Assembly: GCA_016839165.1 (NCBI GenBank)
Contig: CP069300.1
Span: 1,054,001 to 1,118,000 of the forward strand
Source: Bradyrhizobium sp. PSBB068
GTDB lineage: Bacteria; Pseudomonadota; Alphaproteobacteria; Rhizobiales; Xanthobacteraceae
Length of the DNA stretch: 64,000 bases
Reading direction: 5' to 3'
The position numbers and the translations under genes are program-made. Numbering within the stretch: position 1 is the stretch's first letter; each line of letters opens with the position of its first letter. The notes beneath the pieces are model-generated. The model was not told the origin of the DNA and made no database searches. It saw only the letters and a program-made list of their open reading frames with translations. This document shows positions 29,297 to 38,412 of the stretch, one piece after another.

Positions 29297-32101
29297 TCAG
29301 CCCTCGAACAGCACGAAGGCCGCCCACACGCTGGCGTCGCGGGCGCCGGCGACCTTGCCGTCGCGCGCATCGCGCCGGGTCTGGCGCAGCGCATCGGAAT
29401 AGGTCAGGCCCTCGGCGAGGTGCTCGTAGAAGCGCAAGGCGAAGTTCGCGGTGCCTTCGTCGGCGACCGGCCACAGCGTCAGCAGCGCGCGGCGCGCGCC
29501 GGCAATGCCGAGCGCGGTCGGCAGGCCGCGCAGCCCGCTGACGAAGCTCTCGTCGCCGCGGCCGGTCTCGCAGGCCGACAGCACCAGCAGATCGAGCCCG
29601 GAGAGGTCCCAGTCCATCAGTTCAAAGGCGTAGAGATAGCCGTCCTTGTCGTCGCGCAGCGGCCAGCGGCTGTCGCCGGCGCCCGACAGCACGATGCCGC
29701 TCTGCCACAGCGTGTCGAGGCCAGAGGCGGTGCTGTCGTGATAGAAACCGTGGGTCGCCAGATGCGCGATGCGGGCCTTGCCGATCGCCTCGCGCAGCAC
29801 GCCTTCGCTGACGCCGCGTCCGCTCAGCATCTCGACCGGCGCGCCGCGCGCGCGGGCGAGCTTTGCGATCGCCTCGATCTCGGTCCGGGTCGCCGGCAGC
29901 TGCATCGGCCCCGGAACGCCGTATTCGATGCCGCCGGCGAGCAGCATCGCGCCCTGCTTGTCGAGCGTCTCGCGCGCGTGGATCGCAATCAGCGCATCGG
30001 GGCTGGTCAGCATCCGGATCGCGAACTTGTCCTCCAGCAGGCCGCCGTCAGCGTCGGGCAACAGCGAGAACGGCACCGCAAACAGGAAGCCGTCCGGCAC
30101 CACATAGAGCGTGGTCTTGTCCTTCAGCATTGCCTCCAGCGGCGCGAACAGCCGCGCGTGCAGGTTCTGGAAGCGGCCCTTGGTGTCGAGTGCTCTTTCG
30201 TCGAGATCAGGCGCGGTGGCCTGCATCGTCCGCAGCCGCGCGATCTCGGTCCGCACGCTGGTGTCGACCATCTTGCCGGGATCGCCGAGATCGACGACGC
30301 GCGGCTCGCTTTGCGCGGTCTCGACGATGGCGTAGAGCAAGGTCGCCGCCAGCGGGTCCTTCGATTGCCGGTCCGCCTTCCATTGCCGCGTGATGAAGTA
30401 GTTGACGACGGCTTCCCGCGGGGCGAGCAGCTGCGCGGGACGGATCGGATCTTGCGGCAGCTTCGCGCCGATCGCATCGAGCCGCTTGTTCAGCGCCTTC
30501 TCGGCTGCGTCCTGCCGATGCCACACCGATCGCGCCCAGTCGTCGATATTGCCCGACGAGAACAGCTCCTGCTTTTCGCCATTGAGTCGCAGCGCCGCAC
30601 GCACCAGCGCCGCGGTCTCCTCGTCCTTGCCGGCCACTTCAGTCTCGAACCGGCGCAGCGCGGTGGCGTCGCCGCCGCCGAGCGTCTTCCAGCGCAGCAC
30701 GGCGGCGGCAAAGGCAGGCTGCGCCACGGCCGCGCCGGCCCCGGTGGCGAAGCGGCCGAACGCGAACAAGAGATGATCGGCGTGGGCGCGGATCGCTTCG
30801 GCGACTGCGCGGTCGCCGGCCGTGCCGACCTCGCGTTTCATCCATTCGAACATCTCGCGGTCGAGCGCGGTGAAGTTCTGCACCGCACGGTTCGGATCGG
30901 TGGCAATCAAGGCCACCGCGATGCCGAGCTTGATCTCGAACGAGATCGGATGCTGCGCGGTGAAGGCGCGGGTCGAGATCGCCAGCGCGGTTTCGCGCAG
31001 CCGCATGCCCGCACCTCGCTCGCCGCGCGCCTCGCGCTTGCCGGCAGCCAGCACCGCGGCCTTGATGCGCAGGAAGTCCGCGAAATTCTCCTCATTGGCG
31101 ACGATCGCCTCCAGCCGCTCCAGATCGGCTTGCGATGTCGGCGCGTCGCCGGCGGCGAGCATGTCGGTGTAGAACAGCCAGGCGTCGGCCTGTCCGGCAA
31201 AGCTCGGGTCCTTCGGCGCCATAGCGACCGCGATGGCGCGATGGCGGCGGAAATAGCGGCGGGCGTCGTCGAAGCGGCCGAGATTGAGGAAATCCTGGCC
31301 GGCATTGTTGACCGTCACCAGCGTGTTGAGATGGTTCTCGCCATAGTGCTTGGCACGCTTCTCGATCGCGAACAGATCGAGCTCGAGCGCCTTCGCCGGC
31401 GCGCCGATCTCGCGCAGCATGTCCGCATAATTGTTGGCGAGTTTCCAGGTGGTGCGATGGTCGGGGCCCAGTGCCTTCTCGGAGCGCTCGAAATTATGCC
31501 GGCCCAGATTGGTCGCTGATGCCGCCGACCCGTTGGCCGACAGCGCCACCGCGAGTTTGTCATTGGCGATCAGTGATTCCTCGGAGCCTTCGCCCCAATA
31601 GGCGTTGAAGGCCGCGATTCCCTTCATATAGAGCGGAACCGCTTCCGCGATCCTGGCGTGATCGGACAGCAGGATGGCGTATTCCAGCAGCACGTCGGCA
31701 TTGCCGGGCGGCGACTGCGCCGCCGCCTTGCTCTGGAACGCGCGCACGAACAGCTTCTCGGCGAGGTCGTCGCGCTTGACCGCGCGCAGCGCGGCGGTCG
31801 CGTCGTAATACTGCTCCATCACGAACTGCGCGTCGTCGAGCCTGTCGGCGGCGTCGAGCGCGGCATTGAGTTGCACGGCGCCGGCGTCGATCCTGCCGCC
31901 GCGCGTCAGCGCGATGGCATTCTTCATCTGCGCGGTGACCGCCTGCGTGCTGCCGGCACCTTGTGCCGGCGTACGTTTGGCGCGGGCATTCTGCGCGGCT
32001 GCACTGTCGATCGGCCCGGTCAGTGTGGCGCCAAGCGCAAGGATGATACCGAGCGACACGGCAACCCTGCGCGCGCATGCGAAGCGTCCGGCGGTCGTCA
32101 T
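29297..32101 (-). CDS. Exported TPR-CHAT domain protein
   Basis: A 934-residue protein. A signal peptide is likely at residues 1-31 (RRVAVSLGIILALGATLTGP, then AAAQ), suggesting a periplasmic or secreted location. The middle (about 50-300) is tetratricopeptide-like, e.g. AKALELDLFAIEKRAKHYGENHLNTLVTVNNAG. The C-terminal CHAT domain is a caspase-like cysteine peptidase fold: His784 in HLATHGFYHDS and Cys844 in LSACETGRGDE. Both catalytic residues are present, so it may be an active protease. The ATG at 32101 is preceded by GAGG; longer frames add unrelated sequence. No CRISPR or partner gene is adjacent. It is monocistronic, and its target is unknown. Confidence 0.88.
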   Translation of the reverse strand: MTTAGRFACARRVAVSLGIILALGATLTGPIDSAAAQNARAKRTPAQGAGSTQAVTAQMKNAIALTRGGRIDAGAVQLNAALDAADRLDDAQFVMEQYYDATAALRAVKRDDLAEKLFVRAFQSKAAAQSPPGNADVLLEYAILLSDHARIAEAVPLYMKGIAAFNAYWGEGSEESLIANDKLAVALSANGSAASATNLGRHNFERSEKALGPDHRTTWKLANNYADMLREIGAPAKALELDLFAIEKRAKHYGENHLNTLVTVNNAGQDFLNLGRFDDARRYFRRHRAIAVAMAPKDPSFAGQADAWLFYTDMLAAGDAPTSQADLERLEAIVANEENFADFLRIKAAVLAAGKREARGERGAGMRLRETALAISTRAFTAQHPISFEIKLGIAVALIATDPNRAVQNFTALDREMFEWMKREVGTAGDRAVAEAIRAHADHLLFAFGRFATGAGAAVAQPAFAAAVLRWKTLGGGDATALRRFETEVAGKDEETAALVRAALRLNGEKQELFSSGNIDDWARSVWHRQDAAEKALNKRLDAIGAKLPQDPIRPAQLLAPREAVVNYFITRQWKADRQSKDPLAATLLYAIVETAQSEPRVVDLGDPGKMVDTSVRTEIARLRTMQATAPDLDERALDTKGRFQNLHARLFAPLEAMLKDKTTLYVVPDGFLFAVPFSLLPDADGGLLEDKFAIRMLTSPDALIAIHARETLDKQGAMLLAGGIEYGVPGPMQLPATRTEIEAIAKLARARGAPVEMLSGRGVSEGVLREAIGKARIAHLATHGFYHDSTASGLDTLWQSGIVLSGAGDSRWPLRDDKDGYLYAFELMDWDLSGLDLLVLSACETGRGDESFVSGLRGLPTALGIAGARRALLTLWPVADEGTANFALRFYEHLAEGLTYSDALRQTRRDARDGKVAGARDASVWAAFVLFEG

Positions 32102-32540
32102 CGGCAGCACATCCTCATTCCAGAATTCGTCACCGGATGGCGTTCCCCAAATGACGTCGTCGTTGCAGCCAGCATGCCCGGCTTTAGTGGCGCACCTTTG
32201 CATGAACAAGACCGGTGAGCGGCGGCGCGCCGGTGGAACCGGTTGACCGGGCCGGTGCCTTCTTGGTCGCAGCCGGCGCCTCCGGCGTTCACACGCGCGC
32301 CGAGATGCACCCGTGTCGCGCGTCCGCTTCTTGCATGCCAGCGGCATGATCAAGCCATCGGATGATGTTACCGCTTGCGGACGCACTTTCCCGGCAACCG
32401 CCTTTCGCTTCGACGCCGAAACGCGCCGGTGCCGAAAGCATTGATTTTTCTGACCTTCGTCACTTGCATCATCCCCACCGATTCGCGTATGAGGCGCATC
32501 CTTAGCTCCATACAACTTTTTTCTTGAGAGCCGATCCCCG
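32102..32540. other. Intergenic region without a supported gene
   Basis: About 440 bp between two divergent genes (TPR-CHAT on minus, SnoaL-like on plus). It must hold both promoters. I see no RNA gene, no long inverted repeat and no ORF with convincing composition. Confidence 0.5.
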
Positions 32541-32951
32541 ATGTCCAACGCCACAAGCGACGCCAACAAGGCGCTCGTGCTCGCGCATTACGACGCCGTG
32601 ATCAATCGTCTCGATCCCGATGCGATCCGCGCTCAGCTGGCATCCGATTTCTTCGACCATGCGGCGGGCAAGCGGATGAGCGCCGAGGAGGTGATCGCGT
32701 ATGCGACCGGCATGCACGAGGCCTTCGCCGATCTTTCGGCGGTGGCCGAATGTCTGGTGGCCGAGCGCGACATCGTCGCCGGCCGTTTCGTCTGGCGGGG
32801 CCGGCACCGCAGCCCCTGGCGCGGCATTGCCCCGTCCGGTCGCCATGTCGAATTCCGCGGCATGACGTTCTGGCGGATTCACGACCGCAAGATCTGCGAG
32901 CGCTGGGCCGAGATCGACTTTGCAGGTCTGGAGCGGCAGCTCAGGGATTGA
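32541..32951 (+). CDS. SnoaL-like / ester cyclase family protein
   Basis: A 136-residue protein with the NTF2-like SnoaL polyketide-cyclase fold: NKALVLAHYDAVINRLDPDAI, ASDFFDHAAG, MHEAFADLSAVAECLVAE, GRHVEFRGMTFWRIHDRKICERWAEID. Family members include cyclases and many proteins of unknown substrate. It is followed by the DUF817 gene with a 58-nt gap. Confidence 0.8.
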   Translation: MSNATSDANKALVLAHYDAVINRLDPDAIRAQLASDFFDHAAGKRMSAEEVIAYATGMHEAFADLSAVAECLVAERDIVAGRFVWRGRHRSPWRGIAPSGRHVEFRGMTFWRIHDRKICERWAEIDFAGLERQLRD

Positions 32952-33009
32952 GGGAAATCTGCACAACTCCGCCGCGCTGCGACCGTGATCGGCCGCCACC
33001 GTCCGCGGC

Positions 33010-33972
33010 GTGCATCACAGGATAACAAGCCAGGCCAAACCGATCGCGAGCGCCGCGGCCAACTGGCCGCCGCTGCGCCGCTTCATCGCCGCCGAACATC
33101 GCCTCGGCCTGGTGATGGCGCAGCGCCGCTGGACCGCGGGGCTTTACGAATTCCTTCGCTTCGGCGTCAAGCAGGCCTGGGCCTGCCTGTTCGGCGGCAT
33201 CGCGGTGGCGCTGATGATCGGCACCTGGCGCTTCTATCCGCCGGACGCTCTGCTCGCGCGCTATGACTTCCTGTTTCTCTGCATGCTCGCCGTCCAGGTC
33301 GCGCTGCTGGCCGGAAAGCTCGAGACCTGGGAGGAGGCCCGGGTCGTCCTGATCTACCATGTCGTCGGCACCGCGATGGAAGTCTTCAAGACCTCCGTCG
33401 GCTCCTGGATCTATCCGGAGCCCAGCATCTTCCACATCGGCGGCGTGCCGCTGTTCTCCGGCTTCATGTATTCCTGCATCGGCAGCTACATCTGCCGCTG
33501 CTGGCGGCTGTTCGATTTCCGTTTTGTCCAGCATCCGCGCCGGCTCGGCCTGATCGCTCTCAGCGTCGCGATCTATGTCAACTTCTTCAGCCATCATTAC
33601 GTCATCGACCTGCGCTGGGGGCTGTTCGCCTGGGCGATCTGGCTGTTCGGCCGCGCAAGCATCCATTTCAAGGTCTGGACCCGTTATCGCTCGATGCCGC
33701 TGCTGCTCGGCCTCGTGCTGGTGTCGCTGTTCATCTGGTTCACGGAAAACATCGGCACCTTCACCAAGACCTGGCTCTATCCCTCGCAGCGGCTCGGCTG
33801 GTCGATGGTCGGAATCGAGAAGCTCGGCTCCTGGTTCCTGCTCCTGATCATCAGCTACACGCTGGTGAGTCTGGTCAATCCGCCGCAGAAGTGGAGGGGC
33901 AAGAATGCCGGTGCGGGTGTGCGGTCGCGCGATGACGCGACCGTGGACAGAATGTCAGTGCCGACGCTTTGA
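33010..33972 (+). CDS. DUF817 family membrane protein
   Basis: A protein of up to 320 residues with about seven to eight transmembrane segments. The pattern GLYEFLRFGVKQAWACLFGG, ARVVLIYHVVGTAMEVFKTS, SWIYPEP and FSGFMYSCIGSYICR matches DUF817, an inner-membrane family without a known role. The start is uncertain: GTG 33010 has no clear Shine-Dalgarno, and an in-frame GTG about 35 codons later (before MAQRRW) is an alternative. Confidence 0.78.
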   Translation: MHHRITSQAKPIASAAANWPPLRRFIAAEHRLGLVMAQRRWTAGLYEFLRFGVKQAWACLFGGIAVALMIGTWRFYPPDALLARYDFLFLCMLAVQVALLAGKLETWEEARVVLIYHVVGTAMEVFKTSVGSWIYPEPSIFHIGGVPLFSGFMYSCIGSYICRCWRLFDFRFVQHPRRLGLIALSVAIYVNFFSHHYVIDLRWGLFAWAIWLFGRASIHFKVWTRYRSMPLLLGLVLVSLFIWFTENIGTFTKTWLYPSQRLGWSMVGIEKLGSWFLLLIISYTLVSLVNPPQKWRGKNAGAGVRSRDDATVDRMSVPTL

Positions 33973-34027
33973 CTGTCGCGTTTGCTCCATGGCATGATCG
34001 GCCATTCGAAGCAGGAGGGATTGTTGC

Positions 34028-34834
34028 ATGCTCAGGTGTCGTTTGGCGGTCTTCTTCGGCGCCTTGCTGCTTGCCACCCCCTCCTACGCCGCCCGCTGCG
34101 GCGGCAGTTTTCCGGCCTTCGTGCAGTCGTTCTCGCAGGAGGCGGCCGCGGCCGGCATCCAGCAGGATGTGATCTCGCAGGCGCTCGGCGGGGTGCAGCA
34201 GGATGGCGGGGTGCTCGCCTTCGACCGGCGGCAGCGCTACACCTTCAACAAGACCTTCGAGCAGTATGTCGCAACCCGCGTCGGCTCGGGGCGCATCAAT
34301 GGCGGCCGCGCCATGCTGCAGCGGCACGCGGCGCTATTGTCAAAGATCGAGCAGCAATACGGCGTGCCGCGCCAGATCCTGGTTGCGATCTGGGGGCTGG
34401 AGACCGATTTCGGCAAGGGCGACATGGGCAAGCTGCCGGTGTTCCGCGTGCTCGCCACGCTGGCGCATGATTGCCGCCGCACCGACCTGTTCCAGGGCGA
34501 GCTGCTCGCCGCGCTCAAGATCCTGCAGCGCGGCGATCTGCGTCTGAACGACATGATCGGCGCCTATGCCGGCGAGATCGGCCAGACCCAATTCCTGCCG
34601 TCGTCCTACATCAAGTACGGCGTCGATTTCGACGGCGACGGCCATGTCGATCTGCGCCACTCGGTGCCCGACGTGCTGGCCTCGACCGCGAACCTGTTGC
34701 ACTCGAACGGCTTCAAGATGGGCGCGCCCTATGGCGAAGGCAGCGCCAATTTCGAAGCGATGCGCGAGTGGAACAGGGCGGTGATCTATCGCAAGACGAT
34801 CGGGTATTTTGCCGATCAACTCGTGGGGCGGTGA
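34028..34834 (+). CDS. Lytic murein transglycosylase, MltB-like
   Basis: Cleaves peptidoglycan glycan strands to 1,6-anhydromuramyl ends in the periplasm. The 268-residue product has a signal peptide (RLAVFFGALLLATPSYA) and the catalytic Glu125 in IWGLETDFGKGDMG, followed by GAYAGEIGQTQFLPSSYIKY, the MltB-family motif. It is shorter than E. coli MltB and lacks an extra peptidoglycan-binding domain. No lipobox is seen at the cleavage site, so it may be soluble. Confidence 0.9.
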   Translation: MLRCRLAVFFGALLLATPSYAARCGGSFPAFVQSFSQEAAAAGIQQDVISQALGGVQQDGGVLAFDRRQRYTFNKTFEQYVATRVGSGRINGGRAMLQRHAALLSKIEQQYGVPRQILVAIWGLETDFGKGDMGKLPVFRVLATLAHDCRRTDLFQGELLAALKILQRGDLRLNDMIGAYAGEIGQTQFLPSSYIKYGVDFDGDGHVDLRHSVPDVLASTANLLHSNGFKMGAPYGEGSANFEAMREWNRAVIYRKTIGYFADQLVGR

Positions 34835-34852
34835 CCACGTCGCATCCATGTT

Positions 34853-34958
34853 CGTCATTCCGGGATGCGCCGATAGGCGCAGGCCCGGAATCCATCGGGC
34901 CGCGTCACGTGTTGAGGAATGGATTCCGGGCTCTCGCTGCGCGAGCCCCGGAATGACG
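34853..34958. repeat. Dispersed palindromic intergenic element, copy 4
   Basis: Outer cgtcattccggg and ccccggaatgacg with inner gcccggaatccat and atggattccgggc. It stands between the transglycosylase and FRG-domain genes; together with copy 5 it flanks the FRG gene. Confidence 0.8.
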
Positions 34959-34976
34959 AACTGAGAGTTCGAGGCC

Positions 34977-35825
34977 ATGGAAACCATCGGCAGCCAAAAG
35001 ATCTGGTCGTTCTTCGATCGCCGGGGATGCCATGTCGCGAAGAGCTCTGCGGTGCGGGAGGGGCCGGGGCATCGCGTCGGCTCTTATATCGAGCTCGCCA
35101 CCAAGATCGCCGAGCTGCAGTTCCTCAACCGTGATCATGTGCTGCTGTTTCGCGGCCAGGGCGCGGATCACCGCAATATCAAGAACAACTCGTCGCTAAA
35201 GCCGTCGCTGTTCCGCGGCGGCCGCGGCAATCCCGATCGCGAAACACTGGTGACGCGGTTCGAGGTGCTGCGTCGCGCCGAACAGATCCTGGTTGCCGAA
35301 TACGCCAGGGCAAAACTGCTCGGGCTCGAGCGGCTGAAGCGGCATCGCATCCTGCGTTGGTCGATCCTGCAGCATTACGAGGTCTGCACCACGCCGCTGC
35401 TCGACGTCACCCATTCGATCCGGATCGCGGCCTCGTTTGCTTCGCTGGCGGAAACCGCGACCGCGTTCCTCTATGTCCTCGGCGTGCCGAATCTGAGCGG
35501 CGCCATCACGGCGAGCGCGGAGGCGGGCCTGCAGATCGTGCGGTTGTCCAGCGTCTGCCCGCCGGCCGCGGTGCGGCCGCATATCCAGGAGGGCTATCTG
35601 CTCGGCGAATACCCTGAGATATCCGGCACCGACGAGCGGGAGAACTATTTCCCCTACGAGATGGATTTCGGCCGGCGGTTGGTCGCAAAATTCTCGTTCG
35701 CGCCGGCGTCGTTCTGGAAGAACGACAATTTCCCGCAGGTGAGGAAGAGCGCGCTCTATCCGTCGGAGCAGAACGATCCGCTGTTTCAGCTGGCGCTCGG
35801 GGTGAAGAAGCAGCTGGGCGGATGA
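34977..35825 (+). CDS. FRG-domain protein
   Basis: A 282-residue soluble protein. The FRG domain is marked by HVLLFRGQGADHRNI near residues 59-73 and by ILQHYEVCTTPLLDVTHSIRIA near 125-146, where the His, T-PLLD and R pattern is typical. FRG domains occur in several toxin and defence settings, but their activity is not well described. No antitoxin-like partner is adjacent; the gene stands alone between two repeat elements. Confidence 0.8.
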   Translation: METIGSQKIWSFFDRRGCHVAKSSAVREGPGHRVGSYIELATKIAELQFLNRDHVLLFRGQGADHRNIKNNSSLKPSLFRGGRGNPDRETLVTRFEVLRRAEQILVAEYARAKLLGLERLKRHRILRWSILQHYEVCTTPLLDVTHSIRIAASFASLAETATAFLYVLGVPNLSGAITASAEAGLQIVRLSSVCPPAAVRPHIQEGYLLGEYPEISGTDERENYFPYEMDFGRRLVAKFSFAPASFWKNDNFPQVRKSALYPSEQNDPLFQLALGVKKQLGG

Positions 35826-35841
35826 TCGCGATTCATCCCGT

Positions 35842-35968
35842 TGTCATTCTCCGATGCGCAATTGCGCGTCTGCGGGCGCGCGTAGCGCGAACCCGGAATC
35901 CATTTTTCCTCGGAATGTACGGCCCGACGGACTCCGGGTTCTCGCTTACGCGAGCCCCGGAATGACGG
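35842..35968. repeat. Dispersed palindromic intergenic element, copy 5
   Basis: Left part tgtcattctccgatgcgcaattgcgcgtc, middle acccggaatccat, right cgagccccggaatgacgg. It shares the gatgcgcaattgcgcatc-like inner palindrome with copy 1. Confidence 0.75.
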
Positions 35969-35972
35969 ATGG

Positions 35973-36097
35973 ATGTCGTCCCGGGCTTGACCCGGACCCA
36001 AAACCACGACTGCCCGTCGTGCCTGACGCTGTGGCCTCAGCTTGCTCACCAACGCAACCCTGTGGTTATGGGTCCTGGCTTTCGCCGTGACGACGAC
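35973..36097. repeat. Dispersed intergenic element of a second family
   Basis: gtcgtcccgggcttgacccggacccaaaaccac on the left and gtggttatgggtcctggctttcgccgtgacgac on the right form an imperfect inverted repeat of about 120 bp. It directly follows copy 5, so two repeat families are stacked between the FRG and SDR genes. Confidence 0.65.
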
Positions 36098-36113
36098 GAG
36101 AGATTGCGTGCAA

Positions 36114-36974
36114 TCACCTCGCCGCATCGCGCGCCATCCGCTTTGCCGCCGTCTTCTCCATCTGCCGCTGCAGCATCTTCCAATACGTTCCAGGCCGGAA
36201 ACGTTGCAGCAGGTCCATGAACACGGCGTCCTTGCCGATCAGGATGCGCGGCTGGTTTTTCTCGATGCCGGTGATGATGCGTTGCGCGGCCGCGGCCGGT
36301 GTGGTCCTGGCCAGCGCATCGAAACGCTCGATCGACTCGGCGCGACGAGCATTGTCGGTGATCCCGGCGCCGGTTCGCGAGTTGCGCGCGATGTTGGTGG
36401 CGACGCCGCCGGGATGCACCACGGAGAGTTTCACCGGGCTACCCGCCACCGCCAGTTCGTGGCGCAGGCTCTCCGAGAAGCCGCGCACCGCGAACTTGGC
36501 CGCGCAATAGGCGCTCTGGCCGGGCGGAGCGATGATGCCGAAGATCGAGGAGATATTGACGATATGCGCCTCGCGGCGCTGCGACAGCAGCGGCAGGAAG
36601 GCGCGGGTGCCGTGCACCACGCCCCAGAAATTGATGTTGAACAGCCATTCCATCTGCCCCTGCTCGATCTCATCGAACTGGCCGAGCAGGGCGACGCCGG
36701 CATTGTTGATGACGATGTTGAGCGTCGGATGCGCGGCGCCGGCGGCCGCCGCGAATGCCGTGATCTGGTCCGGCTCGCTGACGTCGAGCCGATGCACCGT
36801 GACCTTGCGCGGGCTCGCTTTCGCGATCTCGGCGGCGGTGGCCTGCAGGCCGGCCTCGTCGCGATCGGCGAGCGCGAGATCACAGCCGCGCAGCGCCAGT
36901 TCATGCGCGAGCGCGCGGCCGATGCCGCTGGCCGCGCCGGTCACGGCGGCGGCGGATCCTGAGATCGCGGTCAT
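36114..36974 (-). CDS. Short-chain dehydrogenase/reductase
   Basis: A 286-residue classical SDR. The cofactor motif is VTGAASGIGRAL (residues 11-22), with NNAGVAL near 90, Ser142/143 in VNISSIFG, and Tyr156/Lys160 in YCAAKFA. Asp36/Asp38 (LADRDE) after the second strand suggest NAD rather than NADP. It has the extended C-terminus of the group seen with lipid or retinol-like substrates (IEKNQPRILIGKDA). Substrate unknown. Confidence 0.88.
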   Translation of the reverse strand: MTAISGSAAAVTGAASGIGRALAHELALRGCDLALADRDEAGLQATAAEIAKASPRKVTVHRLDVSEPDQITAFAAAAGAAHPTLNIVINNAGVALLGQFDEIEQGQMEWLFNINFWGVVHGTRAFLPLLSQRREAHIVNISSIFGIIAPPGQSAYCAAKFAVRGFSESLRHELAVAGSPVKLSVVHPGGVATNIARNSRTGAGITDNARRAESIERFDALARTTPAAAAQRIITGIEKNQPRILIGKDAVFMDLLQRFRPGTYWKMLQRQMEKTAAKRMARDAAR

Positions 36975-37129
36975 GTCAGGTCAGCTCCATCTCGACGAGG
37001 GGGACGTGGTTGCCGTGCCGGAACACGGATTTCCGCGCTTTTCTCAAATTGGAACCGAACCATCCAGGGATTTTAGGCATTTGATCTATGCTCGTTCTCA
37101 AAACTGCGATCAATAAGGGAGGCCCAGCC

Positions 37130-37531
37130 ATGGGACAGTCGAGGCCCTGTCGTGCGAAGGCCCTGGTTGTCGAAGACGACCCGATGCAGCGGGAGATGAT
37201 AGGCCTGCTGCTCGAGGAAAGTGATTTCGACGTGATCTTCTGCGCGAGTGCGGAGGCCGCGGAATTGGTGCTGCGGGGCGATGGCGACACTGTCGTGTTG
37301 ATGATGACGGATGTCGAGCTGGCCGGCAACATGACCGGCGTGGAGCTCGCTCATGTCGCCAAGAGGTACAGACCCGATCTCGACGTGATCGTCACCTCGG
37401 GCAGGCCGTTGCGGCAGCGCCTGCCCGACGGCGCGTTGTTCTGGTCCAAGCCCTGGGCGCCGCTGGACGTGATCCGCCTCGCCGAGACCAAGGCGTCGGC
37501 GCTGTCGGGGCGCGGGTCGAGGTCGGTGTGA
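37130..37531 (+). CDS. Single-domain response regulator
   Basis: A 133-residue receiver-only protein. The acidic pocket is VVEDDPMQ (Glu15, Asp16, Asp17), the phospho-acceptor is Asp61 in MMTDVELAG, the Thr/Ser switch is Ser90 in VIVTSGRP, and Lys107 is in WSKPW. There is no output domain and no kinase nearby, so it probably works by protein contact as in CheY-like or phosphorelay proteins. The ATG at 37130 (MGQSRPCRAK) is preceded by GGGAGG. Confidence 0.88.
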   Translation: MGQSRPCRAKALVVEDDPMQREMIGLLLEESDFDVIFCASAEAAELVLRGDGDTVVLMMTDVELAGNMTGVELAHVAKRYRPDLDVIVTSGRPLRQRLPDGALFWSKPWAPLDVIRLAETKASALSGRGSRSV

Positions 37532-37628
37532 CGGAGGTATCGGCGCGGGCGGCCGGCCGGCGGCCGCTTCCGCCGGCCCTGGCACCGTGATATTGGCGGC
37601 TGAGGCTCCGCCCCGTTGAGGATTTGAA

Positions 37629-38240
37629 ATGACCTGGTCTTTCCTGCTGACCACGCTGATCGTGGTGGCTTCGCCCGGCACCGGCGTGCTCTACACCCTG
37701 GCGGTGGCGCTGACCCGGGGTTCGCGGGCCAGCGTGGCGGCGGCGTTCGGCTGCACGCTCGGGATCGTGCCGCAGATGATCGCGGCGATGCTGGGACTGG
37801 CCGCCATCCTGCACACCAGCGCGATGGCGTTCGCGGCGCTGAAATGGGGCGGCGTGGTCTATCTGCTCTATATGGCATGGCAGGCGCTGCGCGAGCGCGG
37901 GGCGCTTGCCGTCGACACCGAAATCAAGCCGCGCTCGAGCGGGCGGGTGATCTTGACCGCGATCCTGATCAACATCCTCAATCCAAAGCTGTCGATCTTC
38001 TTCCTGGCCTTCCTGCCGCAATTCATCGCGGTTGACGAGGCGCATCCGCTGACGCGGATGGTCGAGCTCAGCTTCGTGTTCATGGCGATGACCTTTGCGG
38101 TGTTCGCGGTCTACGGGCTGTTCGCGGCGTCGGTGCGCGACCGCGTCATCACCCGGCCGAAGGTGATGGCCTGGCTGCGCCGCAGCTTTGCCGCGGGCTT
38201 TGCCCTGCTCGGCGCCAAGCTCGCCTTCGCGGAACGCTAA
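37629..38240 (+). CDS. LysE/RhtB-family transporter
   Basis: A 203-residue inner-membrane exporter with about six helices: FLLTTLIVVASPGTGVLYTLAVAL at the start, WGGVVYLLYMAWQALRERG, NILNPKLSIFFLAFLPQF. It is only distantly like the LysE protein at 13151. The exported compound is unknown. Confidence 0.88.
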   Translation: MTWSFLLTTLIVVASPGTGVLYTLAVALTRGSRASVAAAFGCTLGIVPQMIAAMLGLAAILHTSAMAFAALKWGGVVYLLYMAWQALRERGALAVDTEIKPRSSGRVILTAILINILNPKLSIFFLAFLPQFIAVDEAHPLTRMVELSFVFMAMTFAVFAVYGLFAASVRDRVITRPKVMAWLRRSFAAGFALLGAKLAFAER

Positions 38241-38265
38241 CCCCGCTTCGCCCCGCGATACCGGC

Positions 38266-38291
38266 AATAAAAAAGCAGGCCTGCGCCTGCT
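38266..38291 (-). terminator. Intrinsic terminator of the Lys/Ala-rich peptide transcript
   Basis: On the minus strand agcaggc-gcag-gcctgct (38291-38274), a 7-bp stem with a 4-nt loop, is followed by TTTTTATT. It faces the 24-codon gene upstream, with about 120 nt of structured 3' region between. Confidence 0.8.
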
Positions 38292-38412
38292 GCGTTACCC
38301 CGTCTACGGGGGGCTATTGATTTCGACCGATTGATTTCGGCCGGTCGACTTGAGGCCGGTCACGGACCGGATGCCCGGGCAGGGCAAGAGCCGCTACCCG
38401 GGCTGGAATTGG

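Noticed and set aside
29297..32101. TPR-CHAT protein as part of a CRISPR type III-E system
   Set aside because: No repeat array, no gRAMP-like effector, and the protein has a signal peptide.
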